Assembly (NCBI GenBank): GCA_041905795.1
Contig: JAYRKL010000006.1
Coordinates: forward strand, 62,001 to 126,000
Direction of reading: 5' to 3'
DNA: 64,000 nt
DNA from: SHVO01 sp041905795
GTDB taxonomy: Bacteria; Pseudomonadota; Alphaproteobacteria; Rhodospirillales; Rhodospirillaceae
Below are positions 45,636 to 53,754 of the stretch, in pieces. Position 1 is the stretch's first letter. The number at the start of each line of letters is the position of its first letter. The translations under genes and the position numbers were made by a program. A model generated the notes under the pieces. It saw only the letters and a program-made list of their open reading frames with translations, ran no database searches and was not told where the DNA came from.

Positions 45636-46885
45636 GTGCCGGCCGTGGACTTGCGGCGGAAGATCGAGAGCACGCGATCGCGGAACGACAACCACGCCGC
45701 CTCCAGCTGCTGCACCGGCGGCGTGCCGGCTTTGAGGTCGGTGCGATAGAACAGATACGTGCTGCCGGCGGCGAACAGCACGAACAGCGACCACAGGATC
45801 ACGCCCGCGGGCGCGCCGGTGGCGCTGGCGTAGGCGGCGGTGAAGTCCAGGCACTTGTGGTAGCTGACGATCAGCGACAGGCCGAGCACCAGGCCGAAAG
45901 AGCGCGACGAGCGGCGCGTCATGATGCCCATGGGCGCCGCCAGCAGCGGCAGGAACAGCATCGAGATCCCGAACACCACGCGGTTATGGAAGGCCGCGGC
46001 CACCGCCGACGGCGCCACGATCTGCTCGGGCGGCTGTTGCGGCGCGGGATTGGCGTCGGCCTGGGAGCCGAAGCGGCCCGCCAGGAGATTGTAGCGGTAG
46101 CCGCGCAACAGCTCGCCGAGCGTCAACTCGCGCTCGTCCCCGCCGCGGCCGCGAAACCGCATCAACTCGGCAAGGTTGAGCGGCCAATCCATGCCGTCGA
46201 ATTGCAAGGTCGAGGTGGCGTGGGTCGTGGGGTTCCACTCCGAACGGTTGCCGTTGTAAAGGCGCAAGGACACGTTGCCATCCAAACCGCCGGTGATCAG
46301 TTCGCCCTGCCTGGCGGTGAGGGTCGTGATCTGGCCGTCGGGCTCCTGCTTATGGGCGAACACGCCGTACAGCTCGCGGCCGCCGGAGCGCGATTGATCC
46401 ACGCGCAGGGTGTAGCCGTTCGGCAGGTTCATGAAGATGCCCTCGCCGATCCCCTGCTCGATCACGCCCGAGGTCACTTTGAACAGGATCAGGCGGTAGG
46501 CGTAGTAGGCGTAGGGTTGCAGATAGCCCGACAGCAGGAAATTGACCGCCATCATGACGAAGGCGAGACCGAGGGCCGGGCGGATGAAGCGCCCGATGCC
46601 GATGCCGCTCGACTGGATGGCGTCGAGTTCCGCCTGCATCGACAGTTTGCGGAAGGCCAGCAATACCCCCAGGAACAGGCCCACGGGCAGCGCCAGCGCG
46701 ATATAGCCCGGCACCAGATTGAACAGCATCTGGAACACCACCAGCGTCGACACGCCGTTACCGACCGCGAGGTCGAGGAGGCGCATCAGACGGTCCATGC
46801 TCAGGATCAGCGCCGCCACCAGCAGCGTGATCAGGAGCGTGGGCATAATCTGGCGCAGCAGATAGCGGTCGATGGCTTTCAGCAT
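45632..46885 (-). CDS. lptF: LptF-family lipid-export permease
   Basis: A 417-aa YjgP/YjgQ-type permease, partner of LptG. The N-terminus MLKAIDRYLLRQIMPTLLIT and the following TM pair are typical, and the coupling segment LGVLLAFRKLSMQAELDAIQ contacts LptB. A large periplasmic domain runs to about 300 and three C-terminal TMs follow. It heads the six-gene overlapping operon and lies 224 bp downstream of spt, so it may also have its own promoter. In many relatives lptF-lptG precede lptD; that is not the case here. Confidence 0.9.
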   Translation of the reverse strand: MLKAIDRYLLRQIMPTLLITLLVAALILSMDRLMRLLDLAVGNGVSTLVVFQMLFNLVPGYIALALPVGLFLGVLLAFRKLSMQAELDAIQSSGIGIGRFIRPALGLAFVMMAVNFLLSGYLQPYAYYAYRLILFKVTSGVIEQGIGEGIFMNLPNGYTLRVDQSRSGGRELYGVFAHKQEPDGQITTLTARQGELITGGLDGNVSLRLYNGNRSEWNPTTHATSTLQFDGMDWPLNLAELMRFRGRGGDERELTLGELLRGYRYNLLAGRFGSQADANPAPQQPPEQIVAPSAVAAAFHNRVVFGISMLFLPLLAAPMGIMTRRSSRSFGLVLGLSLIVSYHKCLDFTAAYASATGAPAGVILWSLFVLFAAGSTYLFYRTDLKAGTPPVQQLEAAWLSFRDRVLSIFRRKSTAGT

Positions 46886-47109
46886 TGCAGCATGACGTGG
46901 GACGGCGAGACCGAAGGTGTGCGGCGGAAAGCTTTAAGTGTTACAGCGCCTTGCAGATCGCCGCGTTACAAATCGCCCCGCCGTCGCGATTGCGTGCTTA
47001 TGTCACAAACACGGCGCAACCTGAAGACTCGCGGATTTTAAGGACCCGGCCGCCTTCAGGCTAGAGCATGTTAGGCCAAAGCTGGCGGTATGGGATTGAC
47101 GCCAGGAGA

Positions 47110-48342
47110 TCAGCCGGCGGCGGAGCGCTTGGCCGCAGGGCGCCCGACCAGGCCCAGACGCAGCGCGACATCGGCGAAGACATCGATGATCCGGTCGATC
47201 TGCGCTTCGGTATGCGCGGCGCACAGGCTGCAGCGCAGCAGCGAGTAGCCGAACGGCGTCGCCGGCGGCAGCGCCAGGTTCACATAAACACCGGCTTCGA
47301 TCAGGCCGCGCCAGAAGGCGAGCGCGGTCTGCGGATCGGGCGCCACCACGGCGATCACCGAGCTGACGTCGCTGCCGAGCTTCAGGCCCAGGTCGGAAAG
47401 ACCGCGGTGCAGCTGTTCGGCGTTGCGCATCAGGCGGGCGCGCAGGGCGCCGCCCTGTTTGATCAGCTTCAGGTTCTCGGTGGCCGAGACCACCACCGAC
47501 GGCGGCAGCGAGGCGGTGAAGATATACGCGCGGCACACCAGGCGCAGCACGTCGAAGTGCGGGTGATTGGAGACGCAGAAGCCGCCGACGGTGCCGACCG
47601 ACTTGGAGAAAGTGCCGACGATGAAATCGACGTCGTCCTCCACTCCGGCCTCTTCCGGCAGGCCGCGGCCGTAACGGCCGAGCACGCCCAGCGAGTGCGC
47701 TTCGTCGGACAGCAGATAGACGTTGGAGAACTTCCTCTTGACCGCGACGATCTCGGCGATCGGCGCCTTGTCGCCGAGCATCGAGTAGATGCCTTCGATG
47801 ACGATCAGCTTGTTGCCCGGCTTGCCTTCGAGGCGCGCGAGGCGCTTCTCGAGGTCGGCGGCGTCGTTGTGGCGGAAACGGATCACCTGGGCCTGGCTGC
47901 CGCGCACGCCGTCATAGATCGAGGCGTGGGAGTCGGCGTCCATGAGGATGTAGTCCTCGGGGCCCATCAGGGTGGAGAGAATGCCGAGGTTGGCGAGGAA
48001 GCCGGTGGAGAAGACCATGGCGTGGTCTTTCTGGAAGAAGTCGGCCAGCGCCGCTTCCAGGTCCTTGTGGCTGCTGTAGGTGCCGTTGAGGACGCGGCTG
48101 CCGGTGGTGCCGGTGCCGCTGGCTTCGAGCGCGTCATGCGCGGCCTTGAGGGCTTCCGGCGCGAAGGTCAGGCCGAGGTAATTGTTGGTACCGGCCAGGA
48201 TGGTGCGCCGCCCGCCGATCATCGCCTCGGTCGGCGAGAGCAGCTCGTCCATCTTCACCTGGAACGGATTGACGCCGCCGTCCCCGAGGAGGGCGTCGCG
48301 CTGCGCCATCAGCGGCGCGAAACGGTCGAACAGGTCAGCCAT
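47110..48342 (-). CDS. spt: Serine palmitoyltransferase (alpha-oxoamine synthase)
   Basis: PLP enzyme condensing L-serine with an acyl thioester to give 3-oxosphinganine, the first step of sphingolipid synthesis. The 410-aa AOS-family fold shows TNNYLGL (53-58), GTGTTGSRVLNGTYSSHKDL (77-96), the stacking H139 in ADSHASI, PLP-binding D213/H216 in SDEAHSLG, and the Schiff-base lysine K247 in VGTFSKSVGTVGG. AOS relatives (KBL, ALAS, BioF) are alternatives. The adjacent acyl carrier protein, reductase and ligase genes point to the sphingolipid role. Confidence 0.9.
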   Translation of the reverse strand: MADLFDRFAPLMAQRDALLGDGGVNPFQVKMDELLSPTEAMIGGRRTILAGTNNYLGLTFAPEALKAAHDALEASGTGTTGSRVLNGTYSSHKDLEAALADFFQKDHAMVFSTGFLANLGILSTLMGPEDYILMDADSHASIYDGVRGSQAQVIRFRHNDAADLEKRLARLEGKPGNKLIVIEGIYSMLGDKAPIAEIVAVKRKFSNVYLLSDEAHSLGVLGRYGRGLPEEAGVEDDVDFIVGTFSKSVGTVGGFCVSNHPHFDVLRLVCRAYIFTASLPPSVVVSATENLKLIKQGGALRARLMRNAEQLHRGLSDLGLKLGSDVSSVIAVVAPDPQTALAFWRGLIEAGVYVNLALPPATPFGYSLLRCSLCAAHTEAQIDRIIDVFADVALRLGLVGRPAAKRSAAG

Positions 48343-48423
48343 GAACAGTCTCCGTGAAGCACAAACCGGACGGGACGCGACTCAAGACTTTCCCCGGACC
48401 GCAGAGCGGTCCATCTATTGAAG

Positions 48424-48473
48424 GGTCGCATTTCCGGCGGTGAACCGGTGCCCACGTCACCGGGAAATGCTCT
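48424..48473. repeat. Dispersed intergenic repeat, copy D (partial)
   Basis: About 50 bp matching the inner-left part of copies A and B: GGTCGCATTTCCGGCGGTGA through CGGGAAATGCTCT, with a GCATTTCC..GGAAATGC stem. It lies over the 3' end of the acyl-carrier-protein gene and encodes its final SISR and TGA stop. A ten-base piece (CTAGAGCATG at 47061-47070) upstream of lptF may be a further relic. Confidence 0.75.
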
Positions 48474-48714
48474 CAGTCAAAATCTTCTCAATCGCGGTTG
48501 CCAACTCACCCACGGTCGCCACATCCGGCAGGATGTTGAGCGGCACCGAGATGTCGAAGGCGTCCTCGACCGCGGCGACGAACTCCATGACGATCAGCGA
48601 GTCGAAATTGAGGTCCTCGGTGAATCGCGTCGCCGCGGAAAGCGGGGCATTGGTCTTGTTGAACGGTCCCAGGATCGGGATCAGCCTTGCGACAATCTCG
48701 GCCGGGGCGCTCAT
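48457..48714 (-). CDS. acpR: Acyl carrier protein for sphingolipid synthesis
   Basis: An 85-aa carrier that holds the acyl chain used by serine palmitoyltransferase. The phosphopantetheine serine is S39 in NFDSLIVMEFVAAVEDAF. The surrounding three-helix ACP pattern continues to DVATVGELATAIEKIL. The start MSAPAEIVARLIPILG is preferred over a longer frame. Its last residues (SISR) and stop are encoded by repeat copy D, so the tail is likely foreign to the original gene. It sits between spt and the reductase gene, as in Caulobacter. Confidence 0.88.
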   Translation of the reverse strand: MSAPAEIVARLIPILGPFNKTNAPLSAATRFTEDLNFDSLIVMEFVAAVEDAFDISVPLNILPDVATVGELATAIEKILTESISR

Positions 48715-48830
48715 AACGAAAACCAGTTCCCGCTTTGCCACCTGCACGGCCAAAGACGGCCAAAAACCGCTAAGTCCGCACAAGTCCTTGGAAAACTTGT
48801 GCTGGAAGCGCCCTGCAAGGACAAATCAAC

Positions 48831-49784
48831 TTAGGGGTTACTCTTTAACAGCCCCCGTGAGCGGTACCATGCGACCGCGTCCGCAAAGCCTTTTTCTATA
48901 TTCCACAATGGTTTAAACCCTGCCGGCGGCGCGCCGGCCGCAACCCAGTCGGGATGCAGGAATTCGCGCATTTTGTCGAAGCCGAGGACGCTCGCGCGGC
49001 CGGTGACCTGGGAAAACAGGCTTCCCGCCAGCCCAACCATATAAAGCACCGGCGCCGGAAGGCGGGCGATCTTAGGGGTTTTCCCCAGGGCCGCCCCGGC
49101 CGCGGCGGCGATCTCCGGCCAGCCATACCCCCCCGCCTTGCCGTCATCGAACTCCACGGGTTGGGCAGGCAGGGTCTCGGCCGCCAGGGCCCCCACCAGC
49201 ACCCGGGCGACGTCGTCGGCATGGACCAGGGAAATCTTGCCCCCGCCGGCGGGGGCCACCAGCCAGCCCCGCTCCGCCATCTGGAAAATGCGCAAGGTTT
49301 CCAGGTCGCCGGCGCCGTAGACCGCCGGCGGACGCAGGATCAGGGTCGGCAGACGGGGTACGAAGGCGCGCAGCACTTGCTCGGCGGCGCGCTTGCTGGC
49401 GGCGTAGGACGAAAGCTGCGGTTCGCGCGCGGCCAGGGACGACACCAGGATGAAGCGCGGCGGCACGGTGCGCGCGGCCGCCAGGCCGGCCAGCCGGCGC
49501 GTGCCGCCGGCATTGATGTCGAAGAATTCCTCGCGCGAGCGCGCCTTGATGGCGCCGGCGCAATGGATCACCGCGTCGGCGCCGTCGATCAGCGCGCCGA
49601 GCGCCGTTTCATCCTCCAGCGCGCCTTGGATCCAAGTGACGTTGTCTTGTGGACCTTGCGGACGGCGCGCCAGCGCCCGCACCTCAAACCCGGCGGCGGT
49701 CAGGGTGCGCATGAGATAGCCGCCGACAAATCCGGTGGCGCCCGTCACCGCGACACTTTTCAGGCCGGGTCGGGGCGCGCTCAT
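48831..49784 (-). CDS. cerR: NAD(P)-dependent epimerase-type reductase, candidate ceramide reductase
   Basis: A 317-aa extended short-chain dehydrogenase. The nucleotide-binding glycine motif is VTGATGFVGGYLM (13-25) and the catalytic pair is Y127/K131 in LSSYAASKRAAEQV. In Caulobacter a homologue in the same gene neighbourhood reduces the 3-oxo group of the ceramide intermediate (CerR). Here it lies five bases after the acyl-activating enzyme and 116 bp before the acyl carrier gene. Gene symbol by analogy; the reaction has not been shown for this protein. Confidence 0.82.
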   Translation of the reverse strand: MSAPRPGLKSVAVTGATGFVGGYLMRTLTAAGFEVRALARRPQGPQDNVTWIQGALEDETALGALIDGADAVIHCAGAIKARSREEFFDINAGGTRRLAGLAAARTVPPRFILVSSLAAREPQLSSYAASKRAAEQVLRAFVPRLPTLILRPPAVYGAGDLETLRIFQMAERGWLVAPAGGGKISLVHADDVARVLVGALAAETLPAQPVEFDDGKAGGYGWPEIAAAAGAALGKTPKIARLPAPVLYMVGLAGSLFSQVTGRASVLGFDKMREFLHPDWVAAGAPPAGFKPLWNIEKGFADAVAWYRSRGLLKSNP

Positions 49785-49789
49785 GGACC

Positions 49790-51577
49790 TCAGCCCTCGT
49801 CGGCGGCGGCAGCGCCGTCGCTGTCCTGCGGCAACGCGGGAATCTCGCCGCGTTCATACATCGCCTTGGCGCGCGCACGCGCCAGTTTGCCGGAGCTGGT
49901 CTTGGGCAGGCTGCGCGGCGCCACCAGGATCACGTCGCAGATCACGCCCGCGGCTTCCTGCACGCGTGTCTTGACCTCGGCGGCCAGACGCTGGCGGTCG
50001 GCAGCCTTGCCGGCGCGGCACTGCACCAACACGGCGGGTTGTTCGGCGTCGCCGGTCCCCAGCAGCACCGCGGCGCTGTCGCCCGAGCGCAATCCTTCGA
50101 CATGCTCCACGGCCCATTCGATGTCTTGCGGCCAGACGTTGCGGCCGTTGATGATCATCATGTCCTTGGCGCGGCCGACGATCACCAGTTCGCCGTTCAG
50201 CCAGTAGCCCAGGTCGCCGGTGTTCAGCCAGCCGTCCTGCAGCGCATCGGCGGTGGCGTCGTCGTCGTTCAGGTAGCCGAGCATGACGCTGGGCCCCTTG
50301 AAGAAGATGCGTCCCACCGTGCGTTCGCCGGCCACCGCGCCGTCATCGGCGCGGATCTCGACTTCATGTTCGGGCAGCACCTTGCCGCAAGCGACGAAGG
50401 TGCGCGCGTCCGGCGCGGTTTCCGCCACCGGCGCCGCGCGGTGATCCTCCAGCGCGTTCTTGTCGACGTGATCGAGCGTGAGGCCGGCGTCATTGTCGGA
50501 AAAACTGACCGCGAGAACGCATTCGGCGAGGCCGTAGCTCGCGCAGAATGCCTTGTCCGAGAAACCGTAGGGCTTGAAGGCTTCGGCGAAGGCCTGCATC
50601 ACCTTGGGCTTGATCATCTCGCCGCCGATGCCGGCCAGGCGCCATTTGGAGAGGTCGAGCTGCAGCGATCCCTCGGCCATGGTCGAGACACGCCGCGCGC
50701 AGAGTTCGTAACCGAAGGACGGTGCGTAGGTGATAGTGGCGCCGTTATCGCTGAATACCTTGAGCCAGGTCAGCGGACGCCGCGCGAAATCCTCGGTGGC
50801 GAGGAAGTCCACCGAGGTCTGGCTGGTGGAGCCGCACAGCACGAAACCCACCAGTCCCATGTCGTGGAAGAACGGCAGCCACGACATGCCGCGATCGTCT
50901 TCACGCACCCGGATGCCGAAGGTGTTCATGCCGAAGCAATTGGCCATCAGGTTGGCGTGGGATACCATCACGCCTTTGGGGAAGCGGGTCGAACCGGAGC
51001 TGTACTGGATATAGGAAAGTTCCCCGGCCTTGGCCGGCGTGAGCACACCCTTCTCCGGCAGCGCGGCGATGTCGCCATGGGAGCCTGCCAGGACCAGCGG
51101 GAGGCCGTGCGCCGCCTCGGTCACCAGGGGCATGAAGTCCGGAGGTCCGAGAACCATGCGCGCCTGCGAGGAGATCAGCTGCGCCTTGATCTGGTCGATA
51201 TACGCCTCGCGCCGGCCGAAGGCAGTGGGCAGCGGCATCGGCACCGGGATCAGGCCGGCGTATTGGCAGGCGAAGAACAGGCTGAGGAAATCCGGCGAGG
51301 TGGCCGCCAGCAGCGCGACCCGGTCGCCGCGCCGGAGGTCGGCGGCGAGAAGCCGGCGCGCGAGACTCCGCGCCCGGTCGCGCAGATCGCGGTAGGGCTG
51401 CGCGGCCGACAGCTGGCCGCGGGCAGAGTAAAAGTTGAATCCCGCCGCGCCCTGCGCCGCATAGTCGAGGGCGTCGCACAGGGTGGCGAAATCGCCGAGC
51501 CGCTTGGGCTTGCCGGCCAGAGTCGGCGTGGGCTTCAGGGATGTGGCGGGCGGCGCCGCGGGAGCCGTCTGTTGCAT
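49790..51577 (-). CDS. Fatty acyl-AMP ligase / acyl-ACP synthetase
   Basis: A 595-aa ANL-superfamily enzyme that should adenylate a fatty acid and load it onto the neighbouring acyl carrier protein. The P-loop-like motif is SYIQYSSGSTRFPKGVMVSH, which lacks the usual TSGTTG wording and is typical of fatty acyl-AMP ligases. Further motifs are WLPFFHDMGLVGF, GLAECVLAVSF, GDLGYWLNGELVIVGRAKDM and a C-terminal LPKTSSGKLARARAKA with the catalytic lysine. It is first in the spt unit. Corresponding Caulobacter genes supply acyl-ACP for Spt. Confidence 0.88.
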   Translation of the reverse strand: MQQTAPAAPPATSLKPTPTLAGKPKRLGDFATLCDALDYAAQGAAGFNFYSARGQLSAAQPYRDLRDRARSLARRLLAADLRRGDRVALLAATSPDFLSLFFACQYAGLIPVPMPLPTAFGRREAYIDQIKAQLISSQARMVLGPPDFMPLVTEAAHGLPLVLAGSHGDIAALPEKGVLTPAKAGELSYIQYSSGSTRFPKGVMVSHANLMANCFGMNTFGIRVREDDRGMSWLPFFHDMGLVGFVLCGSTSQTSVDFLATEDFARRPLTWLKVFSDNGATITYAPSFGYELCARRVSTMAEGSLQLDLSKWRLAGIGGEMIKPKVMQAFAEAFKPYGFSDKAFCASYGLAECVLAVSFSDNDAGLTLDHVDKNALEDHRAAPVAETAPDARTFVACGKVLPEHEVEIRADDGAVAGERTVGRIFFKGPSVMLGYLNDDDATADALQDGWLNTGDLGYWLNGELVIVGRAKDMMIINGRNVWPQDIEWAVEHVEGLRSGDSAAVLLGTGDAEQPAVLVQCRAGKAADRQRLAAEVKTRVQEAAGVICDVILVAPRSLPKTSSGKLARARAKAMYERGEIPALPQDSDGAAAADEG

Positions 51578-51695
51578 GGCGGGGTTGTCTCCATTGGCGC
51601 GTCCCCGGTCAACTCACCGAATGTAACAAGTATTGCATCCCGCTTCACACGCGTCATTTAGGCCTTTGGCGCCTGCATTTCCTGGCATTCGCCTC

Positions 51696-51709
51696 TCACA
51701 CAGCTGTGA
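51696..51709. promoter_or_regulatory. Operator-like inverted repeat between the ligase and bufferin genes
   Basis: TCACA-CAGC-TGTGA is a 14-bp inverted repeat in the 239-bp divergent gap, about 110 bp before the bufferin start. A TATGAT-like hexamer lies 24 bp nearer the gene. No regulator can be named, and the site could be coincidental. Confidence 0.35.
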
Positions 51710-51816
51710 TTCTCAAGCCCGGCACCCTCGTTTATGATGGCCGCGCCTCTCACCACCGGGGCTACCCTGAAAGCCGGCCTGACGTTCCGGCCTGCATATC
51801 CTGAGCGGAGGTCGCC

Positions 51817-52128
51817 TTGGGGACCAAGACACTGGGGATCAACACGCGCACCTTGGCAGCCGTGGTTGCCAGCGCGGCCATCGCCGCCGCCGGCCCGGCC
51901 GCCGCCGCGGACTCCAAAGGCAAGGAAAAGTGCTTCGGCGTCGCCAAAGCCGGCGAGAACGGCTGCGCCGCCGCCAACGGTACGCATTCGTGCGGCGGCC
52001 TCTCCAAGGTCAATTACAGCGGCCAGGAGTGGAAACTGGTGCCCGCCGGAACCTGCGAGAAGATGGGCGGCAAGCTCGAGGCGTTCGAAGGCCCGTCGCC
52101 GCTCGATCCCGCCCAGAAGAAGAAGTAG
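51817..52128 (+). CDS. bufA: DUF2282 precursor peptide (bufferin, BufA1-type)
   Basis: A 103-aa precursor with an N-terminal signal peptide (alanine-rich, to about A31) and a core with four cysteines, C39, C50, C59 and C80, in EKCFGVAKAGENGCAAA, THSCGG and PAGTCEKMGG. This is the DUF2282 pattern. Bufferins are modified by a DUF692 enzyme at cysteine and exported to bind copper, as described in Caulobacter. A TTG start has GGAGG five bases upstream. It is the first gene of a three-gene operon. The exact cysteine modification is not predictable from sequence. Confidence 0.88.
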   Translation: MGTKTLGINTRTLAAVVASAAIAAAGPAAAADSKGKEKCFGVAKAGENGCAAANGTHSCGGLSKVNYSGQEWKLVPAGTCEKMGGKLEAFEGPSPLDPAQKKK

Positions 52129-52157
52129 GCTTTGCCTTCTCACCGCGGCGAGGCTGA

Positions 52158-53003
52158 TTGGCCGACGCAATTCCCATAGCTGCCGGGATCGGTTTACGCC
52201 ATCCCCATGATGCGGCCTTCGCGCGCCAACCCGCGGGTGCGCCGCTGGTGACGCCGTGGGTGGAGGTGCACAGCGAGAACTTCCTGTGCGACGGCGGCCC
52301 GCGCCTCGCCATGCTGGCGGCCGTGCGCGGGCGTTATCCGGTGAGCTGCCACGGCGTCGGCCTGTCGCTGGGTTCGGCGGAAGGCCTCGACGCCGCGCAC
52401 CTCAAGCGCCTGCGCCACCTGTTCGACTGGGTGCGTCCCGGCCTGGTGTCGGAACACCTGTCTTGGAGCGTCACCGGCGGCGTCTACCTCAACGACCTCC
52501 TGCCGCTGCCTTACACCGCCGAATGCGCCGCGGTCGTGGCCGGCAACATCGCCCACGCCCAGGACGCCCTGGGCCGGCAGATCCTGGTGGAGAATCCGGC
52601 GCGCTACCTGAGCTTCCGCGACTCGCCCCTGCCGGAGGCAGCGTTCCTCGCACAGCTTGTGCAACGCACCGGCTGCGGGCTGCTGCTCGACGTCAACAAT
52701 ATCTATGTCAGCTGCGCCAATACCGGCGGCAACGCTCTGGATTTCATCCGCGCCCTGCCCGCCGAGGCGATCGGCGAAATCCATCTGGCCGGGCATACCG
52801 TGGACGGCAGCGGCGACACGCGCGTGCTGATCGACACCCACAGCACCAAGGTCTGCGACGAGGTCTGGGCGCTGTATCGCGCCGCCATCGCCCATCTCGG
52901 CCCGCGGCCGACCCTGATCGAATGGGACCGCGACCTGCCCGAGGTCGCCGTGCTGCTGGCGGAAGCGGCGCGCGCCGGCGCGATCATGGCGGAGGCGGCG
53001 TGA
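52158..53003 (+). CDS. bufB: DUF692 multinuclear non-haem iron oxidase (MNIO), BufB
   Basis: A 281-aa TIM-barrel RiPP-modifying enzyme that uses several iron ions and oxygen to convert precursor cysteines, in bufferins to thiooxazole-type rings. Metal-ligand candidates lie in the usual places: EVHSENFL, SCHGVGLSLG, VSEHLSW, LVENPARYLSF, LLLDVNNIYVS, GEIHLAGH, DTHSTKV and LIEWDRDLPE. A TTG start is used, 29 bp after bufA. Its stop overlaps the bufC ATG (TGATG), so the enzyme and partner protein are made together. Confidence 0.92.
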   Translation: MADAIPIAAGIGLRHPHDAAFARQPAGAPLVTPWVEVHSENFLCDGGPRLAMLAAVRGRYPVSCHGVGLSLGSAEGLDAAHLKRLRHLFDWVRPGLVSEHLSWSVTGGVYLNDLLPLPYTAECAAVVAGNIAHAQDALGRQILVENPARYLSFRDSPLPEAAFLAQLVQRTGCGLLLDVNNIYVSCANTGGNALDFIRALPAEAIGEIHLAGHTVDGSGDTRVLIDTHSTKVCDEVWALYRAAIAHLGPRPTLIEWDRDLPEVAVLLAEAARAGAIMAEAA

Positions 53004-53749
53004 TGCTGAGAACCGTGCAGCGCGCTTTTCAGGATGCGGTGCTTGGCGCAGGCGACGGCGCGCTCGAAGACCATGTGGCGGCGCCCGGCCTTGCGGCGCG
53101 CATCGCCGTCTACCGCAACACCGTCCAAAGCAGCCTGGTGGAGGTGCTCGCGGCGGCTTTCCCGGTCACGCAGCGCATTGTCGGCCAAGCCTTCTTTTCC
53201 GCCCTGGCCCGCCACTTCGCGGTCAACCGGCCGCCGCGCCTGCCGCAGCTTTCGGCTTACGGCGCCGACTTTCCCGCTTTCCTCGCAGAAGATGCCGGCC
53301 GCCATGGCCTGCCTTACCTCGCCGATACGGCACGGCTGGAATGGGCGCGCGGAGACTCCTATTTCGCCGCCGACGGGCCGCCGCTCGCGCCCGGTGTGCT
53401 GGCTGAAACGCCGCCCGAGGCCTTGGACGGCCTGAAACTCCGCCTCCATCCGGCCACCCGCCTGGTCCGTTCGCCCTTCCCGATCCACCGCATCTGGACG
53501 GTGAATCAGCCCGAGGTTGACGATGTACCGGCGGTGGACATGACGGTCGCGGAAAATGTGCTGCTGACGCGCCGTGACGGCCGCGTCGCTTTGCGCACAG
53601 TGTCTACCGGCGCGGCCGTGTTTGTCGCAGCGATCGCCAAGGACGCGGGATTGGGTGAAGCCGCCACGCAGGCGTTGACGGAAGACGCGGCATTCGACCT
53701 GGAGGCCGCGCTGCGCGATCACCTGATCGCGGGCACCTTCCTCGCTTAG
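53003..53749 (+). CDS. bufC: DUF2063 partner protein, BufC
   Basis: A 248-aa protein of the DUF2063 family that accompanies DUF692 enzymes and is thought to present the precursor. The N-terminal domain has RIAVYRNTVQSSLVEVLAAA, then FPVTQRIVGQAFFSALARHF, and the typical LARLEWARGDSYF-like stretch (TARLEWARGDSYFAAD). It ends the operon. The DoxX-type membrane gene often found in such clusters is absent: the next gene is on the other strand six bases away. Confidence 0.9.
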   Translation: MLRTVQRAFQDAVLGAGDGALEDHVAAPGLAARIAVYRNTVQSSLVEVLAAAFPVTQRIVGQAFFSALARHFAVNRPPRLPQLSAYGADFPAFLAEDAGRHGLPYLADTARLEWARGDSYFAADGPPLAPGVLAETPPEALDGLKLRLHPATRLVRSPFPIHRIWTVNQPEVDDVPAVDMTVAENVLLTRRDGRVALRTVSTGAAVFVAAIAKDAGLGEAATQALTEDAAFDLEAALRDHLIAGTFLA

Positions 53750-53754
53750 TTATT

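Noticed and set aside
47061..47070. CTAGAGCATG fragment as another full copy of the repeat family
   Set aside because: Only ten bases match. It may be a relic but is too short to annotate as a copy.
51578..51816. ECF-sigma-type promoter before the bufferin gene (TGTAAC near 51620)
   Set aside because: A matching -10 element at 16-17 bp was not found, so the resemblance to Caulobacter bufferin promoters is not supported.
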